Below are positions 1 through 6,970 of a stretch of DNA of 13,354 bases, in pieces. Source of the DNA: Blastocatellia bacterium (GTDB taxonomy: Bacteria; Acidobacteriota; Blastocatellia; Chloracidobacteriales; JADJPF01); contig JAEUQL010000046.1 of the NCBI GenBank assembly GCA_016789295.1, forward strand, positions 1 through 13,354. Reading direction: 5' to 3'. The notes beneath the pieces are model-generated. The model worked only from the letters and a program-made list of their open reading frames with translations, was not told the DNA's origin and did no database searches. Both the position numbers and the translations under genes were made by a program. Each line of letters opens with the position of its first letter. The stretch's first letter is position 1.

Positions 1-1
1 C

Positions 2-64
2 TCTTTACAGCCGAGAGGTTCACTAAAAGCTAAAAAAGGAAAAGTTAATGAAAAACAGTCCTGA
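2..64 (+). CDS. Possible C-terminal tail of a plus-strand gene (partial, doubtful)
   Basis: A 20-codon open stretch enters from the left edge and ends at TGA 62-64, with a Lys-rich tail (KAKKGKVNEKQS). Another plus frame is open for 10 codons to a TAA at 31-33. Nothing distinguishes either from chance, but the stretch would fit a gene convergent with the barrel gene. No U-run terminator serves the plus strand here. Confidence 0.15.
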   Translation, partial: SLQPRGSLKAKKGKVNEKQS

Positions 65-90
65 ATGCCTACACGCAGGCAGACTTTGAG

Positions 91-128
91 AGTAAAAACA
101 ACTAGCCCCTGAATTAAATCAGGGGCTA
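91..128 (-). terminator. Intrinsic terminator after the barrel-protein gene
   Basis: A perfect 10-bp stem (TAGCCCCTGA at 103-112 pairing with 119-128) encloses a 6-nt loop. On the minus strand it is followed directly by GTTGTTTTTACT. GC-rich stem plus U-run is the classic intrinsic terminator form. It begins 5 nt after the stop codon of the beta-barrel gene and would end the DinB/barrel transcript. In the plus direction the stem is followed by A-rich sequence, so it should not terminate plus-strand transcription. Confidence 0.85.
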
Positions 129-133
129 AACAG

Positions 134-1177
134 TTAAAAAGACCTTCTTGTAATATTGAACCCAAGCGTAAGGTTAGAACGCAAGTTATTGGGACCCAAC
201 CCACCAAGCCCTGAATTGTATTGACTAGTAGTCGTTCCTTGAGTGTTTGAAAGCGACAGCGTGAAGACGTGTCTGTAGGTGCGCTTCTGGATACCAAAAG
301 AGATGGCTGCATTGGGCTGAGACTTAAAACCAATGCGCGGAGTGCATTCAAAGATAAGACTTGCTGTTGGAGTAAAGTTCCACTGCGAACCTAAACCAAA
401 CGTTCCTGTATGGTTAGATTCACCTTTCTTGACATTACGGTTTGGATTAGAGTTGAGAGATATACTTGGAGTAAAAAAGACTGCACCGTAGTGAGAAAAT
501 GAACGAGCAAGCATTGTCGTTATATTTCCTGTATAGAAAGTGCGGAAGTTGTTTCTTCCTTCGAGGCTACCAAAAATAGATGCGCTGATAGGGGTCTTTT
601 TGTTCTGATGCAGTAGCTTAAAGCCTGCTCCCATCTCTATATTTCTATCTAATGGTGTGCGATAGATCTTTGTAAATAGTCTGTCGGTTATGCCATAAGT
701 GAAGCCGAAGCCTGAAAAAGAGAAGCTATCGAGGCCAAAAAGATCTTCAGGTGAGTCTTTGTCAAAAATTGGTTGTGTGAATCTGTGTGTGTAGTGCATA
801 GTTAGAGATTTTTTCTGAAAACCTCTTGGAGTCGCTATATTGACAAGCTCATAGCCGTAATACTCTTCAAGATCTACTTCATCTGAAGGAGCTTCTTTTA
901 GCTCGCTTCCTGATTCCTTTATTTCTTCTTCAGTCTGTAACTCTTGGCTCTTTGCAGGAGTTGCAGAAGTAGCAGATAGATCCAGAACGCTCTGTGTTTC
1001 AGTGTTTATCTTGATCCTTTGTGAATTTATCTCCACAAAAGCTTCATTGTTGCCAGTAAAGATTATGTTTACACCATTTACTGTTACTTTTTTTACAGGA
1101 GGTGTTACAGGGGTTTCTTCTGCAAAAACTATCATTGAACACGCTACAAGAGAAAGAATTAATGCAAGCAGCCGCAT
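134..1177 (-). CDS. Predicted outer-membrane beta-barrel protein, DUF5777-like
   Basis: A 347-residue protein with a signal peptide (MRLLALILSLVACSMIVFA, likely cut after residue 19). A short beta-rich segment follows at about 28-60, then an acidic, Ser/Thr/Glu-rich linker at about 60-104. The rest is a run of alternating polar/hydrophobic, aromatic-rich strands ending in Phe, as expected for substrates of the outer-membrane assembly machinery. The start of the barrel (HYTHRF, then LFGLD and YGITDRLF) resembles DUF5777-family barrels, in which an HRF motif precedes FGLD and YGI motifs. Function is unknown; it should sit in the outer membrane. The ATG has a good AAAGGAG that overlaps the stop codon of the upstream DinB gene, so the two are co-transcribed. 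Family assignment is by motif memory; the barrel call is firmer than the family name. Confidence 0.72.
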   Translation of the reverse strand: MRLLALILSLVACSMIVFAEETPVTPPVKKVTVNGVNIIFTGNNEAFVEINSQRIKINTETQSVLDLSATSATPAKSQELQTEEEIKESGSELKEAPSDEVDLEEYYGYELVNIATPRGFQKKSLTMHYTHRFTQPIFDKDSPEDLFGLDSFSFSGFGFTYGITDRLFTKIYRTPLDRNIEMGAGFKLLHQNKKTPISASIFGSLEGRNNFRTFYTGNITTMLARSFSHYGAVFFTPSISLNSNPNRNVKKGESNHTGTFGLGSQWNFTPTASLIFECTPRIGFKSQPNAAISFGIQKRTYRHVFTLSLSNTQGTTTSQYNSGLGGLGPNNLRSNLTLGFNITRRSF

Positions 1178-1187
1178 AGTTACTCCT

Positions 1188-1691
1188 TTATATCAACCTT
1201 TTGTAATCTACTCCCTCTTCTGAGATAGGTGGTAAATGTGCATCAGAGAAGAGGTGTATATATGCATAGACTTGACCTCTGTGGTGGCTCATGTGAATGA
1301 GTGCACGAACAAAAAGATCCCCAATAGTAACAGCCGTTCTATCGGGTAGGTATACCTTTTTGTTTATATCTTCATCCTTCATCCAAGTAAAGGTTCTGGT
1401 ACGCATCTGCTCAACTTCATCTAGATAAAGAAGTATCTTTTCTTTCTCTGGTATCGATTCACGACTAGACCATTCGTGTGGATGATCCCAGTAGTTGGCA
1501 CTCAGGCCATTAAAGAGATATTCCTGTATCTGTGCAGCATGTATGATAAGTTCTCCTATGGAAAGAATCTTCAAGAAGTTAGGTGAATTAAAAGGTTTTG
1601 AGTAGAGCCTCTCTTCAGGGACTGTTTTCAGCACTTCTGCCAGCGTTTTGTGAAGCCTCTCAAACTCTTGCTTAAACATTTCTACCTTCAT
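1188..1691 (-). CDS. DinB-family putative metal-dependent protein
   Basis: A 167-residue protein of the DinB/YfiT-like four-helix bundle superfamily. The three expected metal-binding histidines are visible: His51 in the second helix (ELIIHAAQ) and His133/His137 in the HxxxHRGQ motif (HMSHHRGQ, 133-140). The length is typical. Members act as thiol-dependent transferases or damage-inducible proteins, but the substrate of this one cannot be told from sequence. It is first in a two-gene unit; its stop lies 10 nt before the barrel gene. The start at 1691 has only a weak purine stretch. An alternative ATG at 1677-1679 (residue 5) has AAGG at better spacing, so the true protein may be four residues shorter. 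A TATAAT -10 lies 36 nt upstream of the annotated start. Confidence 0.85.
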   Translation of the reverse strand: MKVEMFKQEFERLHKTLAEVLKTVPEERLYSKPFNSPNFLKILSIGELIIHAAQIQEYLFNGLSANYWDHPHEWSSRESIPEKEKILLYLDEVEQMRTRTFTWMKDEDINKKVYLPDRTAVTIGDLFVRALIHMSHHRGQVYAYIHLFSDAHLPPISEEGVDYKRLI

Positions 1692-1726
1692 CTACTATCC
1701 AACTTTCTTTTTGACATTTTCCAAAA

Positions 1727-1756
1727 ATTATAAGGGACGTATGAGACTGGCCACAA
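1727..1756 (-). promoter_or_regulatory. Candidate sigma-70-type promoter for the DinB/barrel unit
   Basis: On the minus strand a perfect TATAAT (1727-1732) lies 18 bp downstream of TTGTGG (1751-1756), which keeps only the TTG of the -35 consensus. Transcription would begin near 1720, giving a leader of about 29 nt. The -35 element lies inside one arm of an imperfect dyad (1751-1791), which could be an operator. The -10 is strong; the rest is inference. Confidence 0.5.
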
Positions 1757-1791
1757 AGATCTATTGCCACGAGTAAGAAAGATCTAAGTGG
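1751..1791. repeat. Imperfect 12-bp inverted repeat, possible operator
   Basis: CCACAAAGATCT (1751-1762) and AGATCTAAGTGG (1780-1791) pair at 10 of 12 positions; the two central A/A positions mismatch. The spacer is 17 bp. The left arm covers the candidate -35 of the DinB promoter, so a dimeric regulator bound here could affect it. No regulator is identified. Confidence 0.4.
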
Positions 1792-1853
1792 AAAAAGGTC
1801 TGAAAAGTTCTATAAGCTAGACCTAGCCTTAATTGATTAATGAGAATGAGTAG

Positions 1854-2006
1854 GCAAGAGCTAAAAGCAAATTTTTAATTGATACTGGGTCTTTAGAAAT
1901 GATAACCAATCCACCTTGTCAGTTTGCTAGATATTTTGAGTCTGATAATGGATCTTATGTAAATAAATATGGCGCAAGCGAACCAAACAGAACAAAAAAC
2001 AACTAG
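1854..2006 (+). pseudogene. Possible remnant of a pepsin-like (A1) aspartic protease
   Basis: This open stretch of 50 codons has no start codon and is bounded by stops at 1851 and 2004. It reads KFLIDTGSLEMITNPPCQF and then a segment with Phe, Ser-x-x-x-Ser-Tyr. In A1 peptidases the first catalytic Asp sits in a hydrophobic strand followed by Thr-Gly-Ser; a Cys follows 8-9 residues later, then a Phe and a Ser/Tyr pair. All of these are in place here (DTGS codons 1881-1892, Cys codon 1917-1919). Nothing recognisable lies before or after, and the second catalytic motif is absent. If real, it is a decayed fragment; chance resemblance is quite possible. Confidence 0.25.
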
Positions 2007-2079
2007 CAGCAAAAAACTTTATAGAACTAAACAAACATGTTAGGCTATGACTTTATTCTAAGTCACAGCACTAAAGCCC

Positions 2080-2649
2080 ATGATAAACACTTCGCCGCTT
2101 GCCAAAACCTACACACTCAATGAATTCTGGCAACTCGAACTTGATGATAGACTAAAGGTCGAACTGATTGCTGGAGTACTATTTATGACCCCACCACCAG
2201 ACTATATACACGATAAGGTTGTTTCTACCTTACTTCAAGTTCTCACTAAACATATATCAGAAATCGATGACACAGGAACTATCTACGTTCCGCGTGCTGC
2301 AATATGGACAAATCAGAACACATACCTAGAACCAGACCTTTTCTACATCTCTTCCGAACTCGAAGCCAAACTTAGCCCCAATCAACGCACCAGTGCTGAC
2401 CTTGTAGTTGAAGTTATATCACCTGGGTCATCAATTTATGACAGAAATACTAAAGCTGACACTTACGGTCTGCTAGGAGTCAGTGAGCTTTGGCTAATCG
2501 ACCAAAACAACAAGACATTTGAAATACGATTACAAGAAGGCAATGGCTTTGGTATAGGAAAGATTTTTAGTAAAAATGACTATATCGCATCAACAATCTT
2601 CCCAAAACTAAATCTATTGGTTGATAGCCTCTTTTCCAAGCTACCTTAA
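2080..2649 (+). CDS. Uma2-family (DUF820) putative PD-(D/E)XK nuclease-like protein
   Basis: A 189-residue protein of normal family length. The Uma2 landmarks appear in order: YTLNEFWQL at 11-19, the E-L-I-x-G turn (28-32), MTPPP (36-40), the EPDL strand (84-87) with Asp86, ADLVVEVISP (106-115) with Glu111, DRNTKADTYG (121-130) with Lys125, and GVSELWLID (133-141). Asp86, Glu111 and Lys125 are the likely PD-(D/E)XK catalytic set. Despite the Uma2 endonuclease label, the biological role of these proteins is largely unproven; they are often present in many copies in cyanobacteria and some other phyla. The ATG has no clear Shine-Dalgarno and an in-frame stop sits 18 nt upstream, so no longer form exists. 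It points away from the DinB unit and is followed by the TIGR02265-like gene 73 nt later. Confidence 0.88.
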   Translation: MINTSPLAKTYTLNEFWQLELDDRLKVELIAGVLFMTPPPDYIHDKVVSTLLQVLTKHISEIDDTGTIYVPRAAIWTNQNTYLEPDLFYISSELEAKLSPNQRTSADLVVEVISPGSSIYDRNTKADTYGLLGVSELWLIDQNNKTFEIRLQEGNGFGIGKIFSKNDYIASTIFPKLNLLVDSLFSKLP

Positions 2650-2682
2650 GCTCGATTGTTACATCTTTGTAAAAAGCCGGTA

Positions 2683-2691
2683 TGGTATACT
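2683..2691 (+). promoter_or_regulatory. Extended -10 promoter before the TIGR02265-like gene
   Basis: TGG followed by TATACT (2686-2691) matches an extended -10 element (TGn plus a 5/6 hexamer). No good -35 lies at normal spacing, which extended -10 promoters tolerate. A start site near 2698 would give a leader of about 25 nt containing the AGGTGGG ribosome site. This suggests the gene can be expressed separately from the Uma2 gene. Confidence 0.45.
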
Positions 2692-2722
2692 GAGCCATCT
2701 TCTTTCGTTGGTAGGTGGGAAA

Positions 2723-3331
2723 ATGACAGACGCAACATCTTTTCAGCTTGTTAATGAAATAGACGAATATCGTAACTTTCATATTCAAGGAAGCCTAATC
2801 AAATCACGTATCCTTTATGTTCACGTCAATCACGGTGCAAGCACAATGAAAGCCGTTCTACAGCTTCTTCCCACAGATGTGCGTGAACTTTTATCTAAAC
2901 CCGTCTATATCGGCGAGTGGTATCCCCTTTCGCTACTGGCAACACTCGACTTCGCTATCGTTCAAGTAATTGGTGGTGGGAGTGAAAAAGTACATGAAGA
3001 CTTGGGGACATTCTCGGCTGATATAAACCTTACTGGAGCTTATGAGCCACTAGTACACAGAGACATACACGAATTTCTGCAACTAACGGCAATGCTACAC
3101 AAAAGCTATCAAGATTTTGGAGAAGCAAAATATATCAAGATGGGAGAGACAGCAGCACTACTACAATTTCGATACCCTCAACCTCCGCCCAAACATTACT
3201 GTCGTAGTGGTTTAGGATATATTCGACGTTCTGTAGAAATATGTGGTGGTAAAAACGTCAATGTACGTATGACCTTCTGTTCTAGAAATGGAGACCCAAT
3301 ATGCGAATTTCGTATAGACTGGCAGAAATAG
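2723..3331 (+). CDS. TIGR02265/DUF2378-like protein (H-NOX/V4R-like fold)
   Basis: A 202-residue protein. I chose ATG 2723 because AGGTGGG lies just upstream; the same frame is open from ATG 2621, but that would overlap the Uma2 gene. The family-like features are an N-terminal segment leading to WYP (66-68), G-A-Y (105-107), and a C-terminal domain with YC (159-160), G-x-G near 163-165, ICGG (173-176) and FCSRNGDPICEFRIDW (185-200). The last motif (C, GDP, CEF, W) is what I recognise from TIGR02265/DUF2378 proteins, best known in myxobacteria and distantly related to heme-NO-binding and 4-vinyl-reductase domains. No function is established, and no heme ligand can be assigned with confidence. 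The gene ends tail to tail with the antiporter gene, 1 nt between stops. Confidence 0.55.
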   Translation: MTDATSFQLVNEIDEYRNFHIQGSLIKSRILYVHVNHGASTMKAVLQLLPTDVRELLSKPVYIGEWYPLSLLATLDFAIVQVIGGGSEKVHEDLGTFSADINLTGAYEPLVHRDIHEFLQLTAMLHKSYQDFGEAKYIKMGETAALLQFRYPQPPPKHYCRSGLGYIRRSVEICGGKNVNVRMTFCSRNGDPICEFRIDWQK

Positions 3332-3350
3332 CTTAGACTGTTTCTGCCAG
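3319..3350. terminator. Hairpin shared by two convergent genes
   Basis: CTGGCAGAAA (3319-3328) and TTTCTGCCAG (3341-3350) form a perfect 10-bp stem around a 12-nt loop. The loop carries both stop codons: TAG of the plus gene (3329-3331) and TAA of the minus gene (3333-3335). The stem arms encode the last residues of each protein. Neither side has a U-run, so it is not a classic intrinsic terminator. It may still slow polymerase or protect both 3' ends. Confidence 0.5.
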
Positions 3351-5342
3351 CATAAAGTCTATAGCTTTCTCTATATTCTCAGGGCTTCCAAGCAGGACGA
3401 CTATGTCTGCTTGAAGAAATTGGTAGTCTGGAGGTGGGTTAACTTCTGTTACACCACCCCGCACGACTACAATCACCGTAGCACCAGTATTCTTCCTCAA
3501 ATTGAGATCCTTAATACTTTTTCCTATACAGTAAGCATTACTCTCAATTCTAATAGTTTCAGTAGATGCAGAAGCAAGCATTGCTGCAACTTCACTCAGC
3601 GCATCGTGGTGCACGTCACCAGTGCTTAAGTTCTCGTGAAGGACTTTGTAGCCTTCGGCTCGTATTCTTGCCACTTCCTCTTTTATTACAGGCCAGGCTA
3701 TACCATAAACATTCAAAACACGAGAAAAGATCTCCAAGCTAGTTTCAAACTCTTCTGGGATTATCTGGTTTGCACCGGCTTGATAGAGTGCTGCTATTTC
3801 GAGCATAAAACGGGTTCTTACAATGATGTGTAAGCGTGGGTTAAGTTCACGTGCTGAAGCTACAGTTCGTCTTGTAGCGGCTGCATCAGAGATAGCAACA
3901 ACCAGAACACGTGCATCTTCAATATTTGCAGAGTGAAGAACCTCTTTGCGAGTTGAATCACCAAATTTTATTGGCTCCTCTCTTTTTCTGTAATGTCTTA
4001 CAGTATCTGGATTTATCTCAAGTATTGTGTAGCAGATACCTGCTTTTCTGAGCACTTTAGAAAGGTTTTGTCCATTAAGTCCATAACCTGCAATAATTGT
4101 ATGTCCATTGAGTCTAACCTTGCCCTCTTCAGTCTCCTCAACAAATTCCTTAAATTCCTTTGGCTCTTTCGAAAATAATCCCTGAAGAAAGTAACCTATC
4201 GAAGACGAAACTTTAATAGCAAAAGGGGTCAACAACATAGTAACTATCGATGCAGCAAGAAACCTCTGGTAGTCTTTATCAGAGAGTAGTTTCTGTTCAA
4301 GGCCAAGCTTAGCAACTATAAAAGAGAATTCTCCTATCTGAGCAAGTCCAAGAGCCGTTATGAACGAAATGCGTAGGTGTTTGGCAAAAAGTCCAACGGC
4401 AACTGTTGCTGTCAAAGTTTTGACACTGAGAAGGCCAACAACCAGAAGCAGTACTGGAAGTAGGTTTGCCCAGAAACTTTCTAGTGATAAAAGCATTCCT
4501 ACAGAGATAAAAAAGAGGCTATTGAAGACATCTTTAAAAGGTAATATATCGGCTACTATTTGGTGGCTATAGTCCGAGTCTGAAAGTACTAGCCCAGCAA
4601 TAAAAGCTCCTAGTGCGAGTGAGAGGCCGGTCTGAGAAGTTAGCCAGGCAGTCCCCAAGCTGATAAGTACAACTGAAGCAACAAATACTTCTCTACTTCG
4701 AAGTTTAACTACTTGATAGAGAACTGCAGGTATTATTCTCTGTCCTCCTATCAAAATAGCCCCAACTGTAAGAGCTGCTATTGCAAGTTTCTCACCGAGA
4801 TTTGCAACAGAGACAACCTCTTTGCCGCTCAAGATTGGAACTAGAAGCATCATTGGTACAACACAGAGGTCTTGAAAGACCAATATACCTAGAGAATTTC
4901 TCCCATAAGGAGTGTGTGCCTCAGCTCTGTCTGCGTAAGTCTTGAGCACTATAGCTGTGCTCGAAAGCGCACAAAGAAAACCAAAAAATACTCCTTGTTC
5001 TATATTTCTTCCTAACAAAATTGATATAGCTACTACCACTACCACAGTCAAAATTACTTGCGCTGCTCCACACCCAAAGACAATACGTCGCATCTGCATA
5101 ATCTCTTTGAGAGATACTTCTATTCCAATTGTAAATAGCAGTAAGACTACGCCTATCTCTGCCATAACTTCTATTGCGTGTATATCCTCAACGAGTCCAA
5201 GCGACGAAGGCCCTATGAGAATGCCTGTTAGCATAAAACCTATAATTATTGGAAGACGCAGCTTACTACAGACAATAGCTACACCAATAGATGCAAGCAT
5301 TAAAACCAATAAGTCTTTAAATATAGGTAGCTCGTGGGGCAT
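3333..5342 (-). CDS. CPA2-family cation/proton antiporter with RCK domains (KefB/KefC-like)
   Basis: A 669-residue inner-membrane antiporter exchanging K+ or Na+ for H+. Residues 8 to about 385 form the many-helix Na+/H+ exchanger domain, with the conserved FQD (156-158) in the ion path. A short charged linker precedes the RCK_N/TrkA-N domain at about 412-545. Its nucleotide loop is GYGLNGQ (419-425), the acidic residue ending strand 2 is Glu442, and GDST is at 461-464. A TrkA-C domain fills about 585-669 (GKSIKDLNLR, then DIVVLLG). Such domains gate transport through NAD(H), nucleotide or glutathione-adduct binding; which one applies here is unknown. The start ATG lies 3 nt after the ArsA stop, so translation is probably coupled. 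It is the last gene of the long minus-strand unit and shares a hairpin with the convergent gene. Confidence 0.92.
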   Translation of the reverse strand: MPHELPIFKDLLVLMLASIGVAIVCSKLRLPIIIGFMLTGILIGPSSLGLVEDIHAIEVMAEIGVVLLLFTIGIEVSLKEIMQMRRIVFGCGAAQVILTVVVVVAISILLGRNIEQGVFFGFLCALSSTAIVLKTYADRAEAHTPYGRNSLGILVFQDLCVVPMMLLVPILSGKEVVSVANLGEKLAIAALTVGAILIGGQRIIPAVLYQVVKLRSREVFVASVVLISLGTAWLTSQTGLSLALGAFIAGLVLSDSDYSHQIVADILPFKDVFNSLFFISVGMLLSLESFWANLLPVLLLVVGLLSVKTLTATVAVGLFAKHLRISFITALGLAQIGEFSFIVAKLGLEQKLLSDKDYQRFLAASIVTMLLTPFAIKVSSSIGYFLQGLFSKEPKEFKEFVEETEEGKVRLNGHTIIAGYGLNGQNLSKVLRKAGICYTILEINPDTVRHYRKREEPIKFGDSTRKEVLHSANIEDARVLVVAISDAAATRRTVASARELNPRLHIIVRTRFMLEIAALYQAGANQIIPEEFETSLEIFSRVLNVYGIAWPVIKEEVARIRAEGYKVLHENLSTGDVHHDALSEVAAMLASASTETIRIESNAYCIGKSIKDLNLRKNTGATVIVVVRGGVTEVNPPPDYQFLQADIVVLLGSPENIEKAIDFMLAETV

Positions 5343-5345
5343 ATG

Positions 5346-6530
5346 TCACTGTTCTGCTTTCTTACGCTTGTTGAAGTAGACAGTTAGATAGTTATTTTCG
5401 TAAGTTGCTTTGCTTGGTCGGTATCCGGACATGGCAGAAGGAAGACTGATAATACGGCGTTGGTTTTCAACTTGGAGTATTAAGTCATTAGCTGTGCTAC
5501 GAATCCTAAGCTTTTCTTTATCAAGTAGTTGTAGTCTCATCTTTAGGCTATACTCACCTTTCTGCTTGCGAATTTCAAACACAGTCTCATTAAAACTTAT
5601 TAATGTAGGGTCACACTCACCATAAAGATCTTTGGCAAGACGACTAAGATTAGCAATACCTACTACTTCAGAGTGGTATTGAGGAGCTGTCTGAACTGGT
5701 AGAGGAGAAAAGCCGGTCTTGACCTCATCAAGGTAGCGTTGTTGTATCTCTCTCCAACTCTCAAGATATCCACTATCTGTTGACAACAGACGGTTTACAA
5801 CTACACCGTCAACCAGCAAACCATACATATTGAAGTAAGTTAGTGCTCTTTTAGACTCTTTGATCACCATTTTTTCGGCATTCATCACCAGACGCAACGA
5901 TGTTTGCGAACTATCTGCAAGAAGCTTTTTTATAGCCTTTAACTTTAGAAGCATTTTTTCAATAGCTTCAAATACCTCTTCAGGAGCGATCATCTCTTCC
6001 AACTCAGGAGAGAGACGCGAAAGTGGACGAACTATAGGTTTAAGAATATATTTATCGGCTTTGCGTAGAAGTTTAACAGTCCAAGAAAGCGTTTGAGGTA
6101 ATGAAAGCAATCTCAACGTTTCACCCGTCGATGCTGCATCTACGATAATGCAGTCATACTGGCCAGAATCTCTATAGTCTTTTATCCTTGCAAGACTGAA
6201 TATCTCATCCATTCCTGGCAAGATTGCAGCTTCATCGGCAAGAACTTCATTCATGCCCTGAAGAGTAATAATATTGGCTATATGGGTGCGAACAACTCCC
6301 CAATTTGCTTCAAGGTCAGCATATGCGTTTGTCTCTATTGCCCAAAGCTTTGGTGCAACTTCGGTAGGCTCGTGTCCAAGGTCTTTATCAAATGAATCAC
6401 CAAGACTGTGGGATGCATCTGTACTAAAAACAAGTGTTCTGTAGCCAAGTTCCGACGCACGTAGTGCAGCCGCAGCCGCTACAGAGGTTTTTCCTACTCC
6501 ACCTTTTCCGGTGTATATGATTACTCTCAA
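5346..6530 (-). CDS. ArsA/Get3-family ATPase with C-terminal HSP20-like domain
   Basis: A 394-residue cytosolic P-loop ATPase of the ArsA/Get3 (TRC40) family. The deviant Walker A is GKGGVGKT (8-15) with the signature Lys9. Switch I is DASHS (38-42; DPAHS is more usual) and the switch II region is DAASTGET (131-138). Residues from about 308 to 385 form beta-rich sequence matching the ArsA_HSP20 domain common in bacterial members. There is no second ATPase half, so it would work as a dimer. No ArsB, ArsC or ArsR lies nearby, so arsenite export is not supported; roles in protein targeting or chaperoning are more likely but unproven. The start codon is TTG, chosen because MRVIIYTGKGG matches the family N-terminus and AGAGGAAAG lies just upstream. 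The gap to the OsmC stop is 17 nt. Confidence 0.9.
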   Translation of the reverse strand: MRVIIYTGKGGVGKTSVAAAAALRASELGYRTLVFSTDASHSLGDSFDKDLGHEPTEVAPKLWAIETNAYADLEANWGVVRTHIANIITLQGMNEVLADEAAILPGMDEIFSLARIKDYRDSGQYDCIIVDAASTGETLRLLSLPQTLSWTVKLLRKADKYILKPIVRPLSRLSPELEEMIAPEEVFEAIEKMLLKLKAIKKLLADSSQTSLRLVMNAEKMVIKESKRALTYFNMYGLLVDGVVVNRLLSTDSGYLESWREIQQRYLDEVKTGFSPLPVQTAPQYHSEVVGIANLSRLAKDLYGECDPTLISFNETVFEIRKQKGEYSLKMRLQLLDKEKLRIRSTANDLILQVENQRRIISLPSAMSGYRPSKATYENNYLTVYFNKRKKAEQ

Positions 6531-6547
6531 TAGACTTTCCTCTAATT

Positions 6548-6970
6548 CTAATCAACCATTTTGTCTCTGATCTTTATCTCATTGGTAAGTGTTTTGTGAA
6601 CAGGGCATTTTGTAGCTATCTCCATCAGCTTAGCCTTCTGCTCTTGGGTCAGTGACCCAACAAGCTTGATTCTACGCCTTATCTCGTCTATTTGCCCTTC
6701 TTTCTCTTCACAATCCTGACAGTCAGAAGCGTGTATTTTGGCGTGTGTTAATACAACTTCTACTTCTTCGAGAGGCCATCCTTTCCTTCTTGCGTAAAGC
6801 TCAATAGTCATTGTTGTGCAAGCCCCCAAAGCAGAAAGCAGTAGGCTGTATGGGTCTGGACCTTGGTCTTCTCCACCCAATGAAGTTGGTTCATCGGCAA
6901 CAAAGAAGTGTTGGCCAGCTTGGAGGTGCACTTTGAGGTTACTTAAAGATCTAGCTATTACTTCCCGCAT
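6548..6970 (-). CDS. OsmC-family peroxiredoxin-like protein
   Basis: A 140-residue OsmC/Ohr-superfamily protein. These cytosolic enzymes reduce organic hydroperoxides using two cysteines. Both are present: Cys51 in LGACTTMT and Cys122 in KCPVHKTL. The DCQDCE motif (83-88) and the CPVHKTL ending place it in the YhfA-like branch rather than true Ohr, so the substrate is uncertain. The ATG overlaps the TAA of the response-regulator gene by one base (TAATG), which implies coupled translation. The nearest purine-rich stretch, AGGGAG, is rather far (14 nt). Sitting between a sigma-54 activator and an ArsA-like ATPase, it supports a stress-response reading of the operon. Confidence 0.9.
   Translation of the reverse strand: MREVIARSLSNLKVHLQAGQHFFVADEPTSLGGEDQGPDPYSLLLSALGACTTMTIELYARRKGWPLEEVEVVLTHAKIHASDCQDCEEKEGQIDEIRRRIKLVGSLTQEQKAKLMEIATKCPVHKTLTNEIKIRDKMVD

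Larger units (their letters stand above)
1733..2079. other. Divergent intergenic region between DinB and Uma2 genes
   Basis: About 350 bp between divergent genes with no complete gene. It holds an imperfect dyad (1751-1762 against 1780-1791), a plus-strand open stretch at 1854-2006 with an aspartic-protease-like motif, and a small hairpin (TGACTT 2048-2053 with AAGTCA 2060-2065) just before the Uma2 start. I found no convincing -35/-10 pair for the Uma2 gene on the plus strand, and no tRNA-like fold. Confidence 0.6.

Noticed and set aside
48..89. Small plus-strand frame (ATG, 13 codons) with a purine-rich stretch upstream
   Set aside because: Too short, with no recognisable peptide; the purine stretch is part of a general A-rich region before the minus-strand terminator.
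1496..1510. TGGCAC resembling the -24 half of a sigma-54 promoter
   Set aside because: No TTGC follows at the right distance, and it lies inside the DinB gene. A visual scan of the gaps gave no complete -24/-12 site.
1711..1740. Plus-strand TTGACA (1711-1716) as a -35 for the Uma2 gene
   Set aside because: No -10-like hexamer is present 16-18 bp downstream, and it lies about 370 bp from the gene.
2621..2722. N-terminal extension of the TIGR02265-like protein from ATG 2621
   Set aside because: It would overlap the Uma2 gene, has no good ribosome site, and contains the likely promoter. ATG 2723 with AGGTGGG fits better.
2567..2788. Minus-strand frame of 73 codons across the Uma2/TIGR02265-like junction
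   Set aside because: It overlaps two well-supported plus-strand genes and the promoter between them and has no family features.
5346..6530. Arsenic resistance operon
   Set aside because: Only the ArsA-type ATPase is present. There is no ArsR, ArsB/Acr3, ArsC or ArsD, and this single-domain form with HSP20-like end is widespread without arsenic genes.
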